Assembly: GCF_002192255.1 (NCBI RefSeq)
Contig: NZ_CP021768.1
Coordinates: 1,134,001-1,198,000 of the forward strand
Reading direction: 5' to 3'
Source: Stenotrophomonas sp. WZN-1
GTDB lineage: Bacteria > Pseudomonadota > Gammaproteobacteria > Xanthomonadales > Xanthomonadaceae
Length of the DNA stretch: 64,000 nt
Shown here piece after piece: positions 17,677 to 25,821 of the stretch. Numbering within the stretch: the stretch's first letter is position 1; the number at the start of each line of letters is the position of its first letter. The notes under the pieces were generated by a model. It was not told the origin of the DNA. It saw only the letters and a list, made by a program, of their open reading frames with translations, and ran no database searches. The translations under genes were made by a program, and so were the position numbers.

Positions 17677-19029
17677 ATGACTGCTTTCGACAAACACCAG
17701 GTTTCCCGCTTCCGCTTCGTCCGCTGCGACTTCGCAGCGGATACCGGCGTGGCCCGGCTGGTCTACGCCTTCGACGACGGCCCGGAGATGGTGGAAACCA
17801 TCACCGTGCCCGGTGCCCCGTTCGTGCTGGACGAGGCGCGCGCCGCCGCCGTGCAGCGTGCGCTGCAGCTGCTGCACCTGATCGCCGGCGTCAGCTACTA
17901 CAAGGCGGGCGTACCGGAGACGGCCAGCATCGACAGTTACAGCATCGATGCCGATACCGCCGCACTGGTGGAGACCATTTACCTCAATGGCCTGGGCGAA
18001 TTCGCCTACCGCAACGGCCTGAACCTGCGCGGCCGCTTCCGGTTGCCGGTTCAGGGCGAGAGCGTGCAGGCGCCGGCGCTGGGCCTGCAGCCGCACGCGC
18101 TGGTGGCCATCGGCGGCGGCAAGGATTCGCTGGTCAGCATCGAAGCGCTGCGCCGTGCCGGCGTGGACGAAACCGTGACCTGGATCGGCGGCTCGCAGCT
18201 GATCCGTGCGTGCGCCGAGCGCACCGGCCTGCCGACATTGAACCTGGGCCGCACGCTGGCACCGGAACTGTTCGAGTTGAACCGCCAGGGCGCCTGGAAC
18301 GGCCATATCCCGGTGACGGTGGTGAACTCGGCAATCATGGTGCTGGCCGCGTTGCTGCACGGCGTGGACCAGGTCGTGTTCTCCAACGAGCGTTCGGCCA
18401 GCTACGGCAGCCAGATTCCGGGCACCGGCGAAGTGAATCACCAGTGGTCCAAGGGCTGGGCCTGCGAGCAGGCGTTCGGCAGCCATGTGCGGAAGTACGT
18501 GGCGGCGGACCTGCAGTACTACTCGCTGCTGCGCCCGATGTCCGAGCTGGCGGTGGCCCGCCAGTTCGCCAAGACCGATTTCTACGACGCGCACTTTTCC
18601 AGCTGCAACCGCAACTTCCACATCCTCGGCGAGCGCCCGGTGAACCGCTGGTGCGGCGTCTGCCCGAAGTGCCATTTCGTGTTCCTTGCGCTGGCTCCGT
18701 TCATGCCCAAGACGCGCCTGGTGCGCATCTTCGGCCGCAATCTGCTGGACGATGCTGAGCAGGCCGGTGGCTTCGACGCGCTGCTGGAGTTCCAGGACCA
18801 CAAACCGTTCGAGTGCGTGGGCGAAGGCCGCGAATCGCGTGCGGCGATGGCGACCCTGGCGCAGCGCCCGGAATGGAAGGAAGACGTGTTGGTGAAGCGC
18901 TTCTGCAACGAGATCCAGCCGCAGCTGGATGCCGCCGAACTGGAACTGGCACCGCTGCTGCAGCTGCAGGGCGAGCACCGCGTTCCGGCTGCGCTGTGGG
19001 AACGGGTGCGTGAAGATTTCGAAGCTTGA
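17677..19029 (+). CDS. murL: UDP-MurNAc-L-Ala-L-Glu epimerase MurL
   Basis: 450 residues. MurL epimerises the terminal L-Glu of UDP-MurNAc-L-Ala-L-Glu to D-Glu with ATP, the xanthomonad alternative to making free D-Glu. The ATP-loop-like [15 protein letters not shown] (about 146-160) fits its adenylating step, and a Cys cluster (CGVCPKC, about 327-333) lies in the C-terminal half. The gene overlaps murD2 downstream by 20 nt, the arrangement expected for this pair. Function is assigned from family resemblance and pairing. Confidence 0.88.
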   Translation: MTAFDKHQVSRFRFVRCDFAADTGVARLVYAFDDGPEMVETITVPGAPFVLDEARAAAVQRALQLLHLIAGVSYYKAGVPETASIDSYSIDADTAALVETIYLNGLGEFAYRNGLNLRGRFRLPVQGESVQAPALGLQPHALVAIGGGKDSLVSIEALRRAGVDETVTWIGGSQLIRACAERTGLPTLNLGRTLAPELFELNRQGAWNGHIPVTVVNSAIMVLAALLHGVDQVVFSNERSASYGSQIPGTGEVNHQWSKGWACEQAFGSHVRKYVAADLQYYSLLRPMSELAVARQFAKTDFYDAHFSSCNRNFHILGERPVNRWCGVCPKCHFVFLALAPFMPKTRLVRIFGRNLLDDAEQAGGFDALLEFQDHKPFECVGEGRESRAAMATLAQRPEWKEDVLVKRFCNEIQPQLDAAELELAPLLQLQGEHRVPAALWERVREDFEA

Positions 19030-20419
19030 AGGAAAGCGCGTCGCGCTGTGGGGCTGGGGCCGGGAGGGCCGTGCGGCATTCTCGGTGCTGCGCGCGCGCC
19101 TGCCCACTTTGCCGCTGAGCCTGTTCTGCCCGGCAGCTGAAGCCGAGGCCGCGCGTGCAGAAACGCAGGGCGCGCTGGATGTTCGTGGTGAACCCTCGGC
19201 CGAGGCGCTGGCCGCCTTCGAGGTGGTGATCAAGTCGCCCGGCATCAGCCCGTACCAGCCGATCGCGCTGGCGGCCGCGGAGCGCGGCACTACCTTCATC
19301 GGTGGCACCGCGCTGTGGTTTGCCGAGCATGCGGGTGCCGACGGCATCGTGCACGACACCGTGTGCGTGACCGGTACCAAGGGCAAGAGCACCACCACCG
19401 CACTGGTCGCGCATCTGCTGCGCGCGGCCGGCCACCGTACCGGCCTGGTCGGGAACATCGGCCTGCCGCTGCTGGAAGTGCTGGATCCGCAGCCCGCCCC
19501 CGAGTACTGGGCGGTGGAACTGTCCAGCTACCAGACTGGCGAAGTGGTGCGCAGTGGCGCCCATCCGCAGGTGGCGGTGGTGCTGAACCTGTTCCCGGAA
19601 CATCTGGACTGGCACGGCAGCGAGCAGCGTTATATCGAGGACAAGCTGCGGCTGGTGACTGAAGCCGCGCCACGCATCGCCGTACTCAACGCCGCCGATC
19701 CGCACCTGGCCGCGCTGTCGCTGCCCGATAGCGAGGTGGTCTGGTTCAACCAGCCGCAGGGTTGGCATATGCGCGGTGACATCGTGCATCGCGGTGAGCA
19801 GGCCGTGTTCGATACCCGCAACACGCCGCTGCCGGGTCGCCACAACCGCGGCAACCTGTGCGCGGTGCTGGCCGCTCTGGAAGCGCTGGGGCTGGATGCG
19901 GTGGCGCTGGTGCCGGCGGTGCAGGACTTCCGTCCATTGCCGAACCGCCTGCAGCGCATCGGCGTGGCCGATGGCCTGAGTTACGTGAACGATTCGATCA
20001 GCACCACGCCGCATGCCAGTCTGGCTGCGCTGGAGTGTTTCGCCGGCCAGCGCATCGCACTGCTGGTGGGCGGGCACGACCGTGGCCTGGACTGGACCGA
20101 TTTCATGCAGCACATGGCGCACGACGTGCCGCCGGTGGAGATCGTGACCATGGGCAGCAACGGCCCGCGCATCCACGCCATGCTGCAACCGCTGGCCGAT
20201 GCCGGTCGTTTCGGCCTGCACGCGGCGGGCGACCTGCCCGAGGCGATGGCCTTGGCGCGTACCGCATTGGGTACGCAGGGCGGGGTGGTGCTGCTGTCGC
20301 CGGGTGCGCCGAGCTTTGGTGCCTACCGCGACTACGTGGCGCGTGGCCGCCATTTCGCCGAACTGGCTGGGTTTGATCCGGACAGCATCAGCGCGATTCC
20401 GGGGTTGGGCATCGCCTGA
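19010..20419 (+). CDS. murD2: UDP-MurNAc-L-Ala--L-Glu ligase MurD2
   Basis: 469 residues from GTG at 19010 ([17 protein letters not shown]); no ATG fits better. Mur ligase with the N-terminal Rossmann-like [14 protein letters not shown] loop [17 protein letters not shown], central ELSSYQTG and C-terminal [15 protein letters not shown] and [10 protein letters not shown]. It resembles MurD but the pairing with murL marks it as MurD2, which adds L-Glu rather than D-Glu to UDP-MurNAc-L-Ala. Overlaps the murL end by 20 nt. Confidence 0.88.
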   Translation: MKISKLEGKRVALWGWGREGRAAFSVLRARLPTLPLSLFCPAAEAEAARAETQGALDVRGEPSAEALAAFEVVIKSPGISPYQPIALAAAERGTTFIGGTALWFAEHAGADGIVHDTVCVTGTKGKSTTTALVAHLLRAAGHRTGLVGNIGLPLLEVLDPQPAPEYWAVELSSYQTGEVVRSGAHPQVAVVLNLFPEHLDWHGSEQRYIEDKLRLVTEAAPRIAVLNAADPHLAALSLPDSEVVWFNQPQGWHMRGDIVHRGEQAVFDTRNTPLPGRHNRGNLCAVLAALEALGLDAVALVPAVQDFRPLPNRLQRIGVADGLSYVNDSISTTPHASLAALECFAGQRIALLVGGHDRGLDWTDFMQHMAHDVPPVEIVTMGSNGPRIHAMLQPLADAGRFGLHAAGDLPEAMALARTALGTQGGVVLLSPGAPSFGAYRDYVARGRHFAELAGFDPDSISAIPGLGIA

Positions 20420-20438
20420 GTGCCGGCCCCTGTCTCCG

Positions 20439-20498
20439 GTGGTGCCGGCCACCGGCCGGCAACCCGGGGTACCGCATCCACGCGTGGCGTGGATTTAC
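20439..20498. repeat. Two REP-like palindromes
   Basis: A TGCCGGCC/GGCCGGCA unit (20439-20464) and an ATCCACGC/GCGTGGAT unit (20474-20498) after murD2. Both stem types recur across the window. Confidence 0.75.
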
Positions 20499-20533
20499 CA
20501 TGGGCGCATTCCCGGACGGACCCGGACACCCGC

Positions 20534-21067
20534 ATGTGCACCTTCATCACTCTGTTCCTGCCCACCTCGTTTGCGCACGTGGAAGCCGCCGCGATCATGC
20601 GGCGCGGCGGCCGGCGCCTGTTCGCCCAGGCGTCGCCCAGCCTGCAGGCAGCGGTCGGCCCGGATTGGCAACCGTGGCTGAGTGCTGCGCACTGCGATTG
20701 CGGCACGGCCCTGGCATCGGCGCAGGCTGCGCCGGAGTGGAAAGGCGATGCCGAGCGCTGGCGGAGAAAGGGCTGGAGCGAGGCGAAGATCGCCCGCGCC
20801 GTGGCCGAACAGTTGGCGCATTTCGAGCAGGAGCGGCAGGCGCGCCAGAGCGAAGGCCTGGCGGATGCCGGCCAGTGGCTGCAGCGAATGGATGCCCTGC
20901 TGGGCGCGGGTGCCGCGCGCATCGGACTTCTTGTGCGTGTTTACGATGGCTCGGTGGGGGCCCGGCAGCCGAAGCCGCCGGAACGTCACTGGTCACGAGC
21001 GCAATTGGCGGCGGAGGATCTGTTGGTGCTCGAGCCGGGTACCTTGCATTGGATAGAACGCGGGTAG
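20534..21067 (+). CDS. Conserved-type hypothetical protein
   Basis: 177 residues from MCTFITLFLP. Not recognised. The N-terminus has a repeated-Cys pattern (MCTF, then HCDCGT at about 53-58), the middle is a long charged helical stretch (about 75-115, DAERWRRKGWSEAKIARAVAEQL) with coiled-coil character, and the end LLVLEPGTLHWIERG is beta-like. No signal peptide or membrane segment. Bounded on both sides by REP palindromes. Real because codon use is strongly third-position GC-biased and both neighbours leave the room. Confidence 0.65.
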   Translation: MCTFITLFLPTSFAHVEAAAIMRRGGRRLFAQASPSLQAAVGPDWQPWLSAAHCDCGTALASAQAAPEWKGDAERWRRKGWSEAKIARAVAEQLAHFEQERQARQSEGLADAGQWLQRMDALLGAGAARIGLLVRVYDGSVGARQPKPPERHWSRAQLAAEDLLVLEPGTLHWIERG

Positions 21068-21125
21068 TGCCGGCCGCTGGCCGGCAACCCACGCGTAAAT
21101 TCATCCACGCATGGCGGGGGTCTAC
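21064..21125. repeat. Two REP-like palindromes
   Basis: GTAGTGCCGGCC/GGCCGGCA unit (21064-21088) followed by an ATCCACGC-type unit (21101-21125) ending in CTAC. The second runs into the stop codon of the SMI1/KNR4 gene (21122). Confidence 0.75.
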
Positions 21126-21706
21126 TCGATGAACGCGTAGTCGCTGTCGATCAGCTGCTGCAGATATGCATCGAAGCTCGGCGCGATCACCGCGTAACTG
21201 TCCGGATCGTGCAGGTAGCGCACCACCTGGCCGACGGTGCCGCCCGGTGTCGGATCAAAATCCAGATACAGCATCGAGGTGCCGCCGTTGTTCATGCAGT
21301 GCGAGAAGCACAGCCGGCGGTTCATCGGCAGATCGGCGTCGATGCCTTCACCCAGAATCTCCGGCTCGTCATCCAGCCACTCTTCGTAGATGGAACGGAT
21401 GCTGTCGTCCCACTGCTGCTGGTCCTCGAAGATCTGCGCGACCGAGCGCAGGTAGTACGGATAGCCGCCGTCCTCCACGTCCGAGCCGAGCACCAGGACG
21501 CAGACCTCGCCGCCGGGGTACTCGCGGAAGTGGGTGCCATCAACGCGCGACAACAGGTCCACCAGGCTGTCCGGCACCTGCGGCCACTGCGCACGCAGGC
21601 GCTGCAGGTCTTCGGCGCTGGCGCCCTGCACATGGGCCCATTGCGGGGCATTGTCGGCAGGCAGACGCGGAACAAGGCCAGACAGAAAGCGATCAACAAG
21701 GTTCAT
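21122..21706 (-). CDS. SMI1/KNR4 family protein
   Basis: 194 residues with the SMI1/KNR4 (SUKH) pattern: an early helix LRAQWPQVPDSLVDLLSRVDGTHF, then YPYYLRSVAQIFED, FSHCMNNGGTSMLYLDFDPTPGG (about 143-165) and a C-terminal FDAYLQQLIDSDYAFIE. SUKH proteins are often immunity proteins of polymorphic toxins, but others have cell-wall roles; no toxin gene is adjacent here. Followed by a large palindrome upstream of the next gene. Confidence 0.8.
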   Translation of the reverse strand: MNLVDRFLSGLVPRLPADNAPQWAHVQGASAEDLQRLRAQWPQVPDSLVDLLSRVDGTHFREYPGGEVCVLVLGSDVEDGGYPYYLRSVAQIFEDQQQWDDSIRSIYEEWLDDEPEILGEGIDADLPMNRRLCFSHCMNNGGTSMLYLDFDPTPGGTVGQVVRYLHDPDSYAVIAPSFDAYLQQLIDSDYAFIE

Positions 21707-21714
21707 GCGGCAAC

Positions 21715-21821
21715 AAGGGGACGGAGAGGATTAAGTCGTATCCAACCACACCTGCGTCACGTCGCCAATGCAGAATGCGACGCGGGAGGGGTGAATACGG
21801 CTTAATCCCCTCCGTCCCCTT
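21715..21821. repeat. Large palindrome related to the element at 13973-14050
   Basis: Arms 21715-21741 and 21795-21821 match at 25 of 27 positions (AAGGGGACGGAG, then AGGATTAAGTCGTAT). The 53-nt loop can form an inner CGTCGC/GCGACG hairpin. Sits between the divergent SMI1/KNR4 and hydrolase genes. Confidence 0.85.
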
Positions 21822-21840
21822 TTTCTTGCGGAGCAGGCGC

Positions 21841-22626
21841 ATGAATCGTTGGCGATGCGGTGTGGCGGTGATGCTGGGGCTGGCGGCAATGCCGGCGTGG
21901 GCGGCGATGAAGACGCAGCCGGTGGAGTGGAAGCACCAGGGCACGACCTTCAGTGGCGTGCTGGTCTATGACGACGGCGGGCATGACAAGCGCCCGGGCC
22001 TGGTGATGGTGCCGAACTGGAAGGGTGTGAACGAGTCGGCCGTGGAGAAGGCCAAGCAGCTGGCCGGCGATGATTATGTGGTGCTGGTGGCCGATGTGTA
22101 TGGCAAGGGCGTGCGGCCGAAGACCGATGCCGAGGCCGGGCCGGTGGCCAGCAAGCTGCGCAACGATCGGCCGCTGCTGCGTGCCCGCGCGCTGGAAGCG
22201 GTGAACGTGCTCAAGGCGCAGGCCGGCAAGGCGCCGCTCGATGCCAGCCGGATCGGTGCGGTGGGCTTCTGCTTCGGCGGCACCACGGTGCTGGAACTGG
22301 CCCGTGCCGGTGCGCCGCTGGCCGGCGTGGTCAGCCTGCACGGCGGGCTGGGTTCGCCGCTGCCAGCACAGGCCGGTGGCACGCACCCGTCGGTGCTGGT
22401 GCTCAACGGCGCCGACGACAAGAGCGTGACCGCCGAGGACATCGCCGGTTTCCAGAAGGAAATGAACGCCGCCAAGGTCGACTGGGAATTCACCAACTAC
22501 AGCGGCGCGGTGCACTGCTTCGCCGAGCGCGATGCCAACAGCCCGCCGGGCTGCCAGTACAACGAGCGGGCGGCCAAGCGCGCGTGGAAGACGCTGGATG
22601 AGTTCTTCGAGGAACGCTTCATGTAG
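21841..22626 (+). CDS. Exported dienelactone hydrolase family protein
   Basis: 261 residues. Signal peptide (1-22, ending AWAA). Alpha/beta-hydrolase of the dienelactone hydrolase type with nucleophile C144 in GFCFGGTT, acid D193 in NGADDKS and H225 in SGAVHCF. Cysteine instead of serine is typical of this family. RBS GGAG lies before the ATG. The natural ester or lactone is unknown. Confidence 0.92.
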   Translation: MNRWRCGVAVMLGLAAMPAWAAMKTQPVEWKHQGTTFSGVLVYDDGGHDKRPGLVMVPNWKGVNESAVEKAKQLAGDDYVVLVADVYGKGVRPKTDAEAGPVASKLRNDRPLLRARALEAVNVLKAQAGKAPLDASRIGAVGFCFGGTTVLELARAGAPLAGVVSLHGGLGSPLPAQAGGTHPSVLVLNGADDKSVTAEDIAGFQKEMNAAKVDWEFTNYSGAVHCFAERDANSPPGCQYNERAAKRAWKTLDEFFEERFM

Positions 22627-22632
22627 TGCCGA

Positions 22633-22727
22633 TAGTGCCGACCAACGGTCGGCACCCACCGATGTTTCCGTGCCGACCAACGGCCGGCACTTGCCGATCA
22701 TTGTGGGTGCCGACCGTTGGTCGGCAC
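22633..22727. repeat. Three tandem TGCCGACC REP palindromes
   Basis: Units at about 22633-22655, 22669-22690 and 22705-22727 with stem TGCCGACC and its complement, between the convergent hydrolase and ispB genes. They can pair within and between units. Confidence 0.8.
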
Positions 22728-22738
22728 ACCTTGGCCGG

Positions 22739-23737
22739 TCAATGCGAACGCTGCACCGCGTAGCGGGCCAGGCCGCGCAGGGCAGCCACGGCATCGTTGT
22801 CGGCCAGGCCGTCCAGGGCGCGCTCGGCGGCTTCGGCATATTCCTCGGCACGCGCGCGGCTGTACTCCAGGCCGCCGGTGGCGCGGATCGCAGCCAGCAC
22901 TTCCGGCATCGCCGAGGCATCGCCGTCCTGCACGATGGTGCGCAGGCGCTCGCGGGTGGCGTCGTCGGAGTGGGCCATCGCGTGGATCAGCGGCAGCGTC
23001 GCCTTGCCTTCGGCCAGATCATCACCGAGGTTCTTGCCCAGTTCCTCGGCGTTGGCCGAGTAGTCCAGCACGTCGTCGGCGATCTGGAACGCGTAGCCCA
23101 GGTGCATGCCGTAGTCGAACAGGGCCTGCTGGGTGGCTTCATCCACGCCGCTGGCCAGCGCACCCAGGCGGGTACCGGCAGCGAACAGCACCGCAGTCTT
23201 GCGCTCGATCACGCGCAGGTAGGCGGCTTCGTCGGTATCCGGGTTGTGCACGTGCAGCAGCTGCAGCACTTCACCCTCGGCGATGCGGTTGGTGGCATCG
23301 GCCAGAATCTGCATCACCGACATGCGCTCCAGCTCGACCATCAGCTGGAAGCTGCGCGAGTACAGGAAGTCGCCGACCAGCACGCTGGGCGCGTTGCCCC
23401 ACAGCGCGTTGGCGGTGCTGCGGCCACGGCGCAGGCTGGATTCGTCCACCACGTCGTCGTGCAGCAGGGTGGAGGTGTGGATGAACTCGATGATCGCCGC
23501 CAGCTGGTGGTGGTCCGGGCCGGCGTGGCCGACCGCGTGGCCGGCAAGCATCACCAGCATCGGGCGCAGGCGTTTGCCGCCGGCGGAAATGATGTGGTCG
23601 GCGATCTGGTTGATCAGCACGACGTCCGAGGACAGCCGGCGCCGGATCAGGGCATCGACGGCGGCCATGTCGGCCGCAGCAAGCGACTGGATCTGGGGCA
23701 GGCCCAGGGCGGGACGGGTGTCTTCGGTGATGGTCAT
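22739..23737 (-). CDS. ispB: Octaprenyl (polyprenyl) diphosphate synthase IspB
   Basis: 332 residues. Trans-prenyltransferase that makes the long isoprenoid tail of ubiquinone. Aspartate-rich motifs DDVVD (94-98) and DDVLD (221-225), with GGKRLRP (53-59) and the helix QIADHII. IspB-sized. Monocistronic, transcribed away from the alpha-glucosidase gene. Confidence 0.95.
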   Translation of the reverse strand: MTITEDTRPALGLPQIQSLAAADMAAVDALIRRRLSSDVVLINQIADHIISAGGKRLRPMLVMLAGHAVGHAGPDHHQLAAIIEFIHTSTLLHDDVVDESSLRRGRSTANALWGNAPSVLVGDFLYSRSFQLMVELERMSVMQILADATNRIAEGEVLQLLHVHNPDTDEAAYLRVIERKTAVLFAAGTRLGALASGVDEATQQALFDYGMHLGYAFQIADDVLDYSANAEELGKNLGDDLAEGKATLPLIHAMAHSDDATRERLRTIVQDGDASAMPEVLAAIRATGGLEYSRARAEEYAEAAERALDGLADNDAVAALRGLARYAVQRSH

Positions 23738-23842
23738 GCGATCAGGCTTTCAGGCTCACCGCCGATTATAGGCGCTGGCCGTGAATTCGGGCGCAAACCG
23801 GCCCGAGCGGCATTTCCAGCCTGGCCGGCGCGGCCGCCCGCG

Positions 23843-23856
23843 TGAATACGTATGCA
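23843..23856. promoter_or_regulatory. LacI-type operator copy 1 (TGAATACGTATGCA)
   Basis: Central palindrome TACGTA in TGAATACGTATGCA, 95 nt before the alpha-glucosidase start. The same 14-mer recurs at 28703-28716 (reverse) and 30932-30945, at the other two maltose-locus promoters. Confidence 0.75.
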
Positions 23857-23951
23857 GGTTGCGCCATGCCCGGGAGGCCACCGCTAAGCTTGCCGGATCA
23901 GGATTTCGGCCCGCTGCCGGCGGGTCCCGCATGCCCGGAGGGGGGCTGTCG

Positions 23952-25565
23952 ATGTCGCACTATCCATGGTGGCGCGGAGCCGTCATCTACCAGATCTACC
24001 CGCGCAGCTACCTCGACGCCAACGGCGACGGGGTGGGTGACCTGCCCGGCATCATCGAGCGGCTGGACCACATCGCCGCGCTGGGCGTGGATGCGATCTG
24101 GATCTCGCCGTTCTTCAAGTCGCCGATGGCCGACTTCGGTTATGACATTGCCGACTACCGCGATGTCGACCCGCTGTTCGGCAGCCTGGACGACTTCGAC
24201 CGCCTGCTGGCCAAGGCCCACGGCCTGGGCCTGAAGGTGATGATCGACCAGGTGCTGAGCCACACCTCGATCGAGCATGCCTGGTTCCGCGAGAGCCGCC
24301 AGGACCGCAGCAATCCGAAGGCGGACTGGTATGTCTGGGCCGACCCGCGCGAGGACGGCACCCCGCCCAACAACTGGCTGTCGCTGTTCGGCGGCTGCGC
24401 CTGGCAGTGGGAGCCGCGCCGCGAGCAGTACTACCTGCACAACTTCCTGGTCGACCAGCCCGACCTGAACTTCCATCACCCGGACGTGCAGCAGGCGACC
24501 CTGGACAACGTGCGCTTCTGGCTGGACCGCGGTGTGGATGGCTTCCGCCTGGATGCGATCAACTTCTGCTTCCACGACGCACAGCTGCGTGACAACCCGG
24601 CCAAGCCCGCCGACAAGCGGGTCGGGCGCGGCTTCAGCCCGGACAACCCGTACGCCTACCAGTACCACTACTACAACAACACCCAGCTGGAGAACCTGCC
24701 GTTCCTGGAGCGCCTGCGCGCGCTGCTGGACGAGTACCCGGGGGCGGTGAGCCTGGGTGAGATCTCTTCGGAGGACTCGCTGGCCACCACCGCCGAGTAC
24801 ACCCGCGATGGCCGCCTGCACATGGGCTACAGCTTCGAGCTGCTGGTGGACGACTACAGCGCGGCCTACATCCGCGATACGGTCTCGCGCCTGGAAGCGG
24901 CAATGACCGAAGGCTGGCCGTGCTGGGCGGTTTCGAATCACGATGTGGAGCGGGCGGTCAGCCGCTGGGGCGGCCACCCGGCCGATTCCCGCCTGGCGCG
25001 GATGCTGGTGGCGATGCTGTGCTCGCTGCGCGGCTCGGTCTGCCTGTACCAGGGCGAGGAACTGGGCCTGGCCGAGGCCGAGGTGCCGTTCGAGGCCCTG
25101 CAGGATCCGTATGGCATCACCTTCTGGCCGAACTTCAAGGGCCGTGACGGTTGCCGTACCCCGTTGCCGTGGACCGATGCGCCGCTGGCTGGCTTCACCA
25201 CCGGCCAGCCGTGGCTGCCGATCCCGGCCGAGCACCGCGCCGCGGCGGTAGCCGTACAGGAACGCGACCCGCACTCGGTCCTGGCCGCGTTCCGCGCGTA
25301 CCTGGCCTGGCGGCATACCCAGCCGGTGCTCCTGCATGGCAGCATCCGATTCATTGAAAGTGCCGAGCCAGTGCTGCTGTTCGAGCGTATGCTTGCAGAT
25401 GAAACCCTCCTGCTGGCCTTCAACCTGTCGGCTGAGGCGGTGAGCCATCCGCTGCCGCCGGGCAACTGGCAGCAGGTGGCGGTGCCGGGCCCGGAAGCGG
25501 GCACGGTGCAGGGCAATGAACTCCAGCTGCCGCCGCGTGCGGTGTATTGCGCCCGACGCAGCTGA
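23952..25565 (+). CDS. Alpha-glucosidase, GH13 (XgtA-type)
   Basis: 537 residues, no signal peptide, so cytosolic. GH13 barrel with catalytic nucleophile D201 (GFRLDAI), acid/base E270 (LGEISSED) and stabiliser D331 (VSNHDVE). Positions and length fit the GH13_23 alpha-glucosidases of Halomonas (HaG) and Xanthomonas (XgtA), which act on short alpha-glucosides such as maltose. An operator of the maltose type lies upstream. It would end the pathway by making glucose from imported maltodextrin. Terminator at 25592-25624. Confidence 0.95.
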   Translation: MSHYPWWRGAVIYQIYPRSYLDANGDGVGDLPGIIERLDHIAALGVDAIWISPFFKSPMADFGYDIADYRDVDPLFGSLDDFDRLLAKAHGLGLKVMIDQVLSHTSIEHAWFRESRQDRSNPKADWYVWADPREDGTPPNNWLSLFGGCAWQWEPRREQYYLHNFLVDQPDLNFHHPDVQQATLDNVRFWLDRGVDGFRLDAINFCFHDAQLRDNPAKPADKRVGRGFSPDNPYAYQYHYYNNTQLENLPFLERLRALLDEYPGAVSLGEISSEDSLATTAEYTRDGRLHMGYSFELLVDDYSAAYIRDTVSRLEAAMTEGWPCWAVSNHDVERAVSRWGGHPADSRLARMLVAMLCSLRGSVCLYQGEELGLAEAEVPFEALQDPYGITFWPNFKGRDGCRTPLPWTDAPLAGFTTGQPWLPIPAEHRAAAVAVQERDPHSVLAAFRAYLAWRHTQPVLLHGSIRFIESAEPVLLFERMLADETLLLAFNLSAEAVSHPLPPGNWQQVAVPGPEAGTVQGNELQLPPRAVYCARRS

Positions 25566-25591
25566 CCGTTTTCTCCGGTGGCGGTACTTGC

Positions 25592-25624
25592 GGGGACGGG
25601 GCCGAAGCGCCCCGTCCCTTTTTT
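25592..25624 (+). terminator. Rho-independent terminator of the alpha-glucosidase gene
   Basis: GGGACGGGG/CCCCGTCCC stem with loop CCGAAGCG, followed by six T, 26 nt after the stop. Confidence 0.92.
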
Positions 25625-25648
25625 GTGGATGGGATTGCGGTGAAGGGC

Positions 25649-25712
25649 ATCCACGCATGGCGTGGATCTACCCAGCGACACCCCAACCAGTAGATCCACG
25701 CCATGCGTGGAT
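25649..25712. repeat. Inverted pair of ATCCACGC REP palindromes
   Basis: 25649-25671 and 25690-25712 are near-perfect reverse complements (the second reads GTAGATCCACGCCATGCG), each itself a palindrome. A further GTAG-type unit lies at 25788-25811. Confidence 0.8.
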
Positions 25713-25745
25713 GGGCCTTGCCGACCGACGGCCAGCATCCGCGCA

Positions 25746-25777
25746 AAAGAAAACCCGCTGCCTGCGCAGCGGGTTTC
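25746..25777 (-). terminator. Rho-independent terminator of the TonB receptor gene
   Basis: On the minus strand AACCCGCTGC/GCAGCGGGTT stem followed by TTCTTTT, 45 nt after the receptor stop. Confidence 0.85.
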
Positions 25778-25821
25778 CGATGAGTCGTTGCCGGCCAGCG
25801 GCCGGCACTACCCGGTCATGG

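Noticed and set aside
15009..17693. 894-codon open frame on the minus strand opposite the lysC-lysA fusion, with a similar one at 17392-19458
   Set aside because: Shadow frames of high-GC genes: the plus strand has full domain structure (aspartate kinase, decarboxylase, MurL) and the shadows have none.
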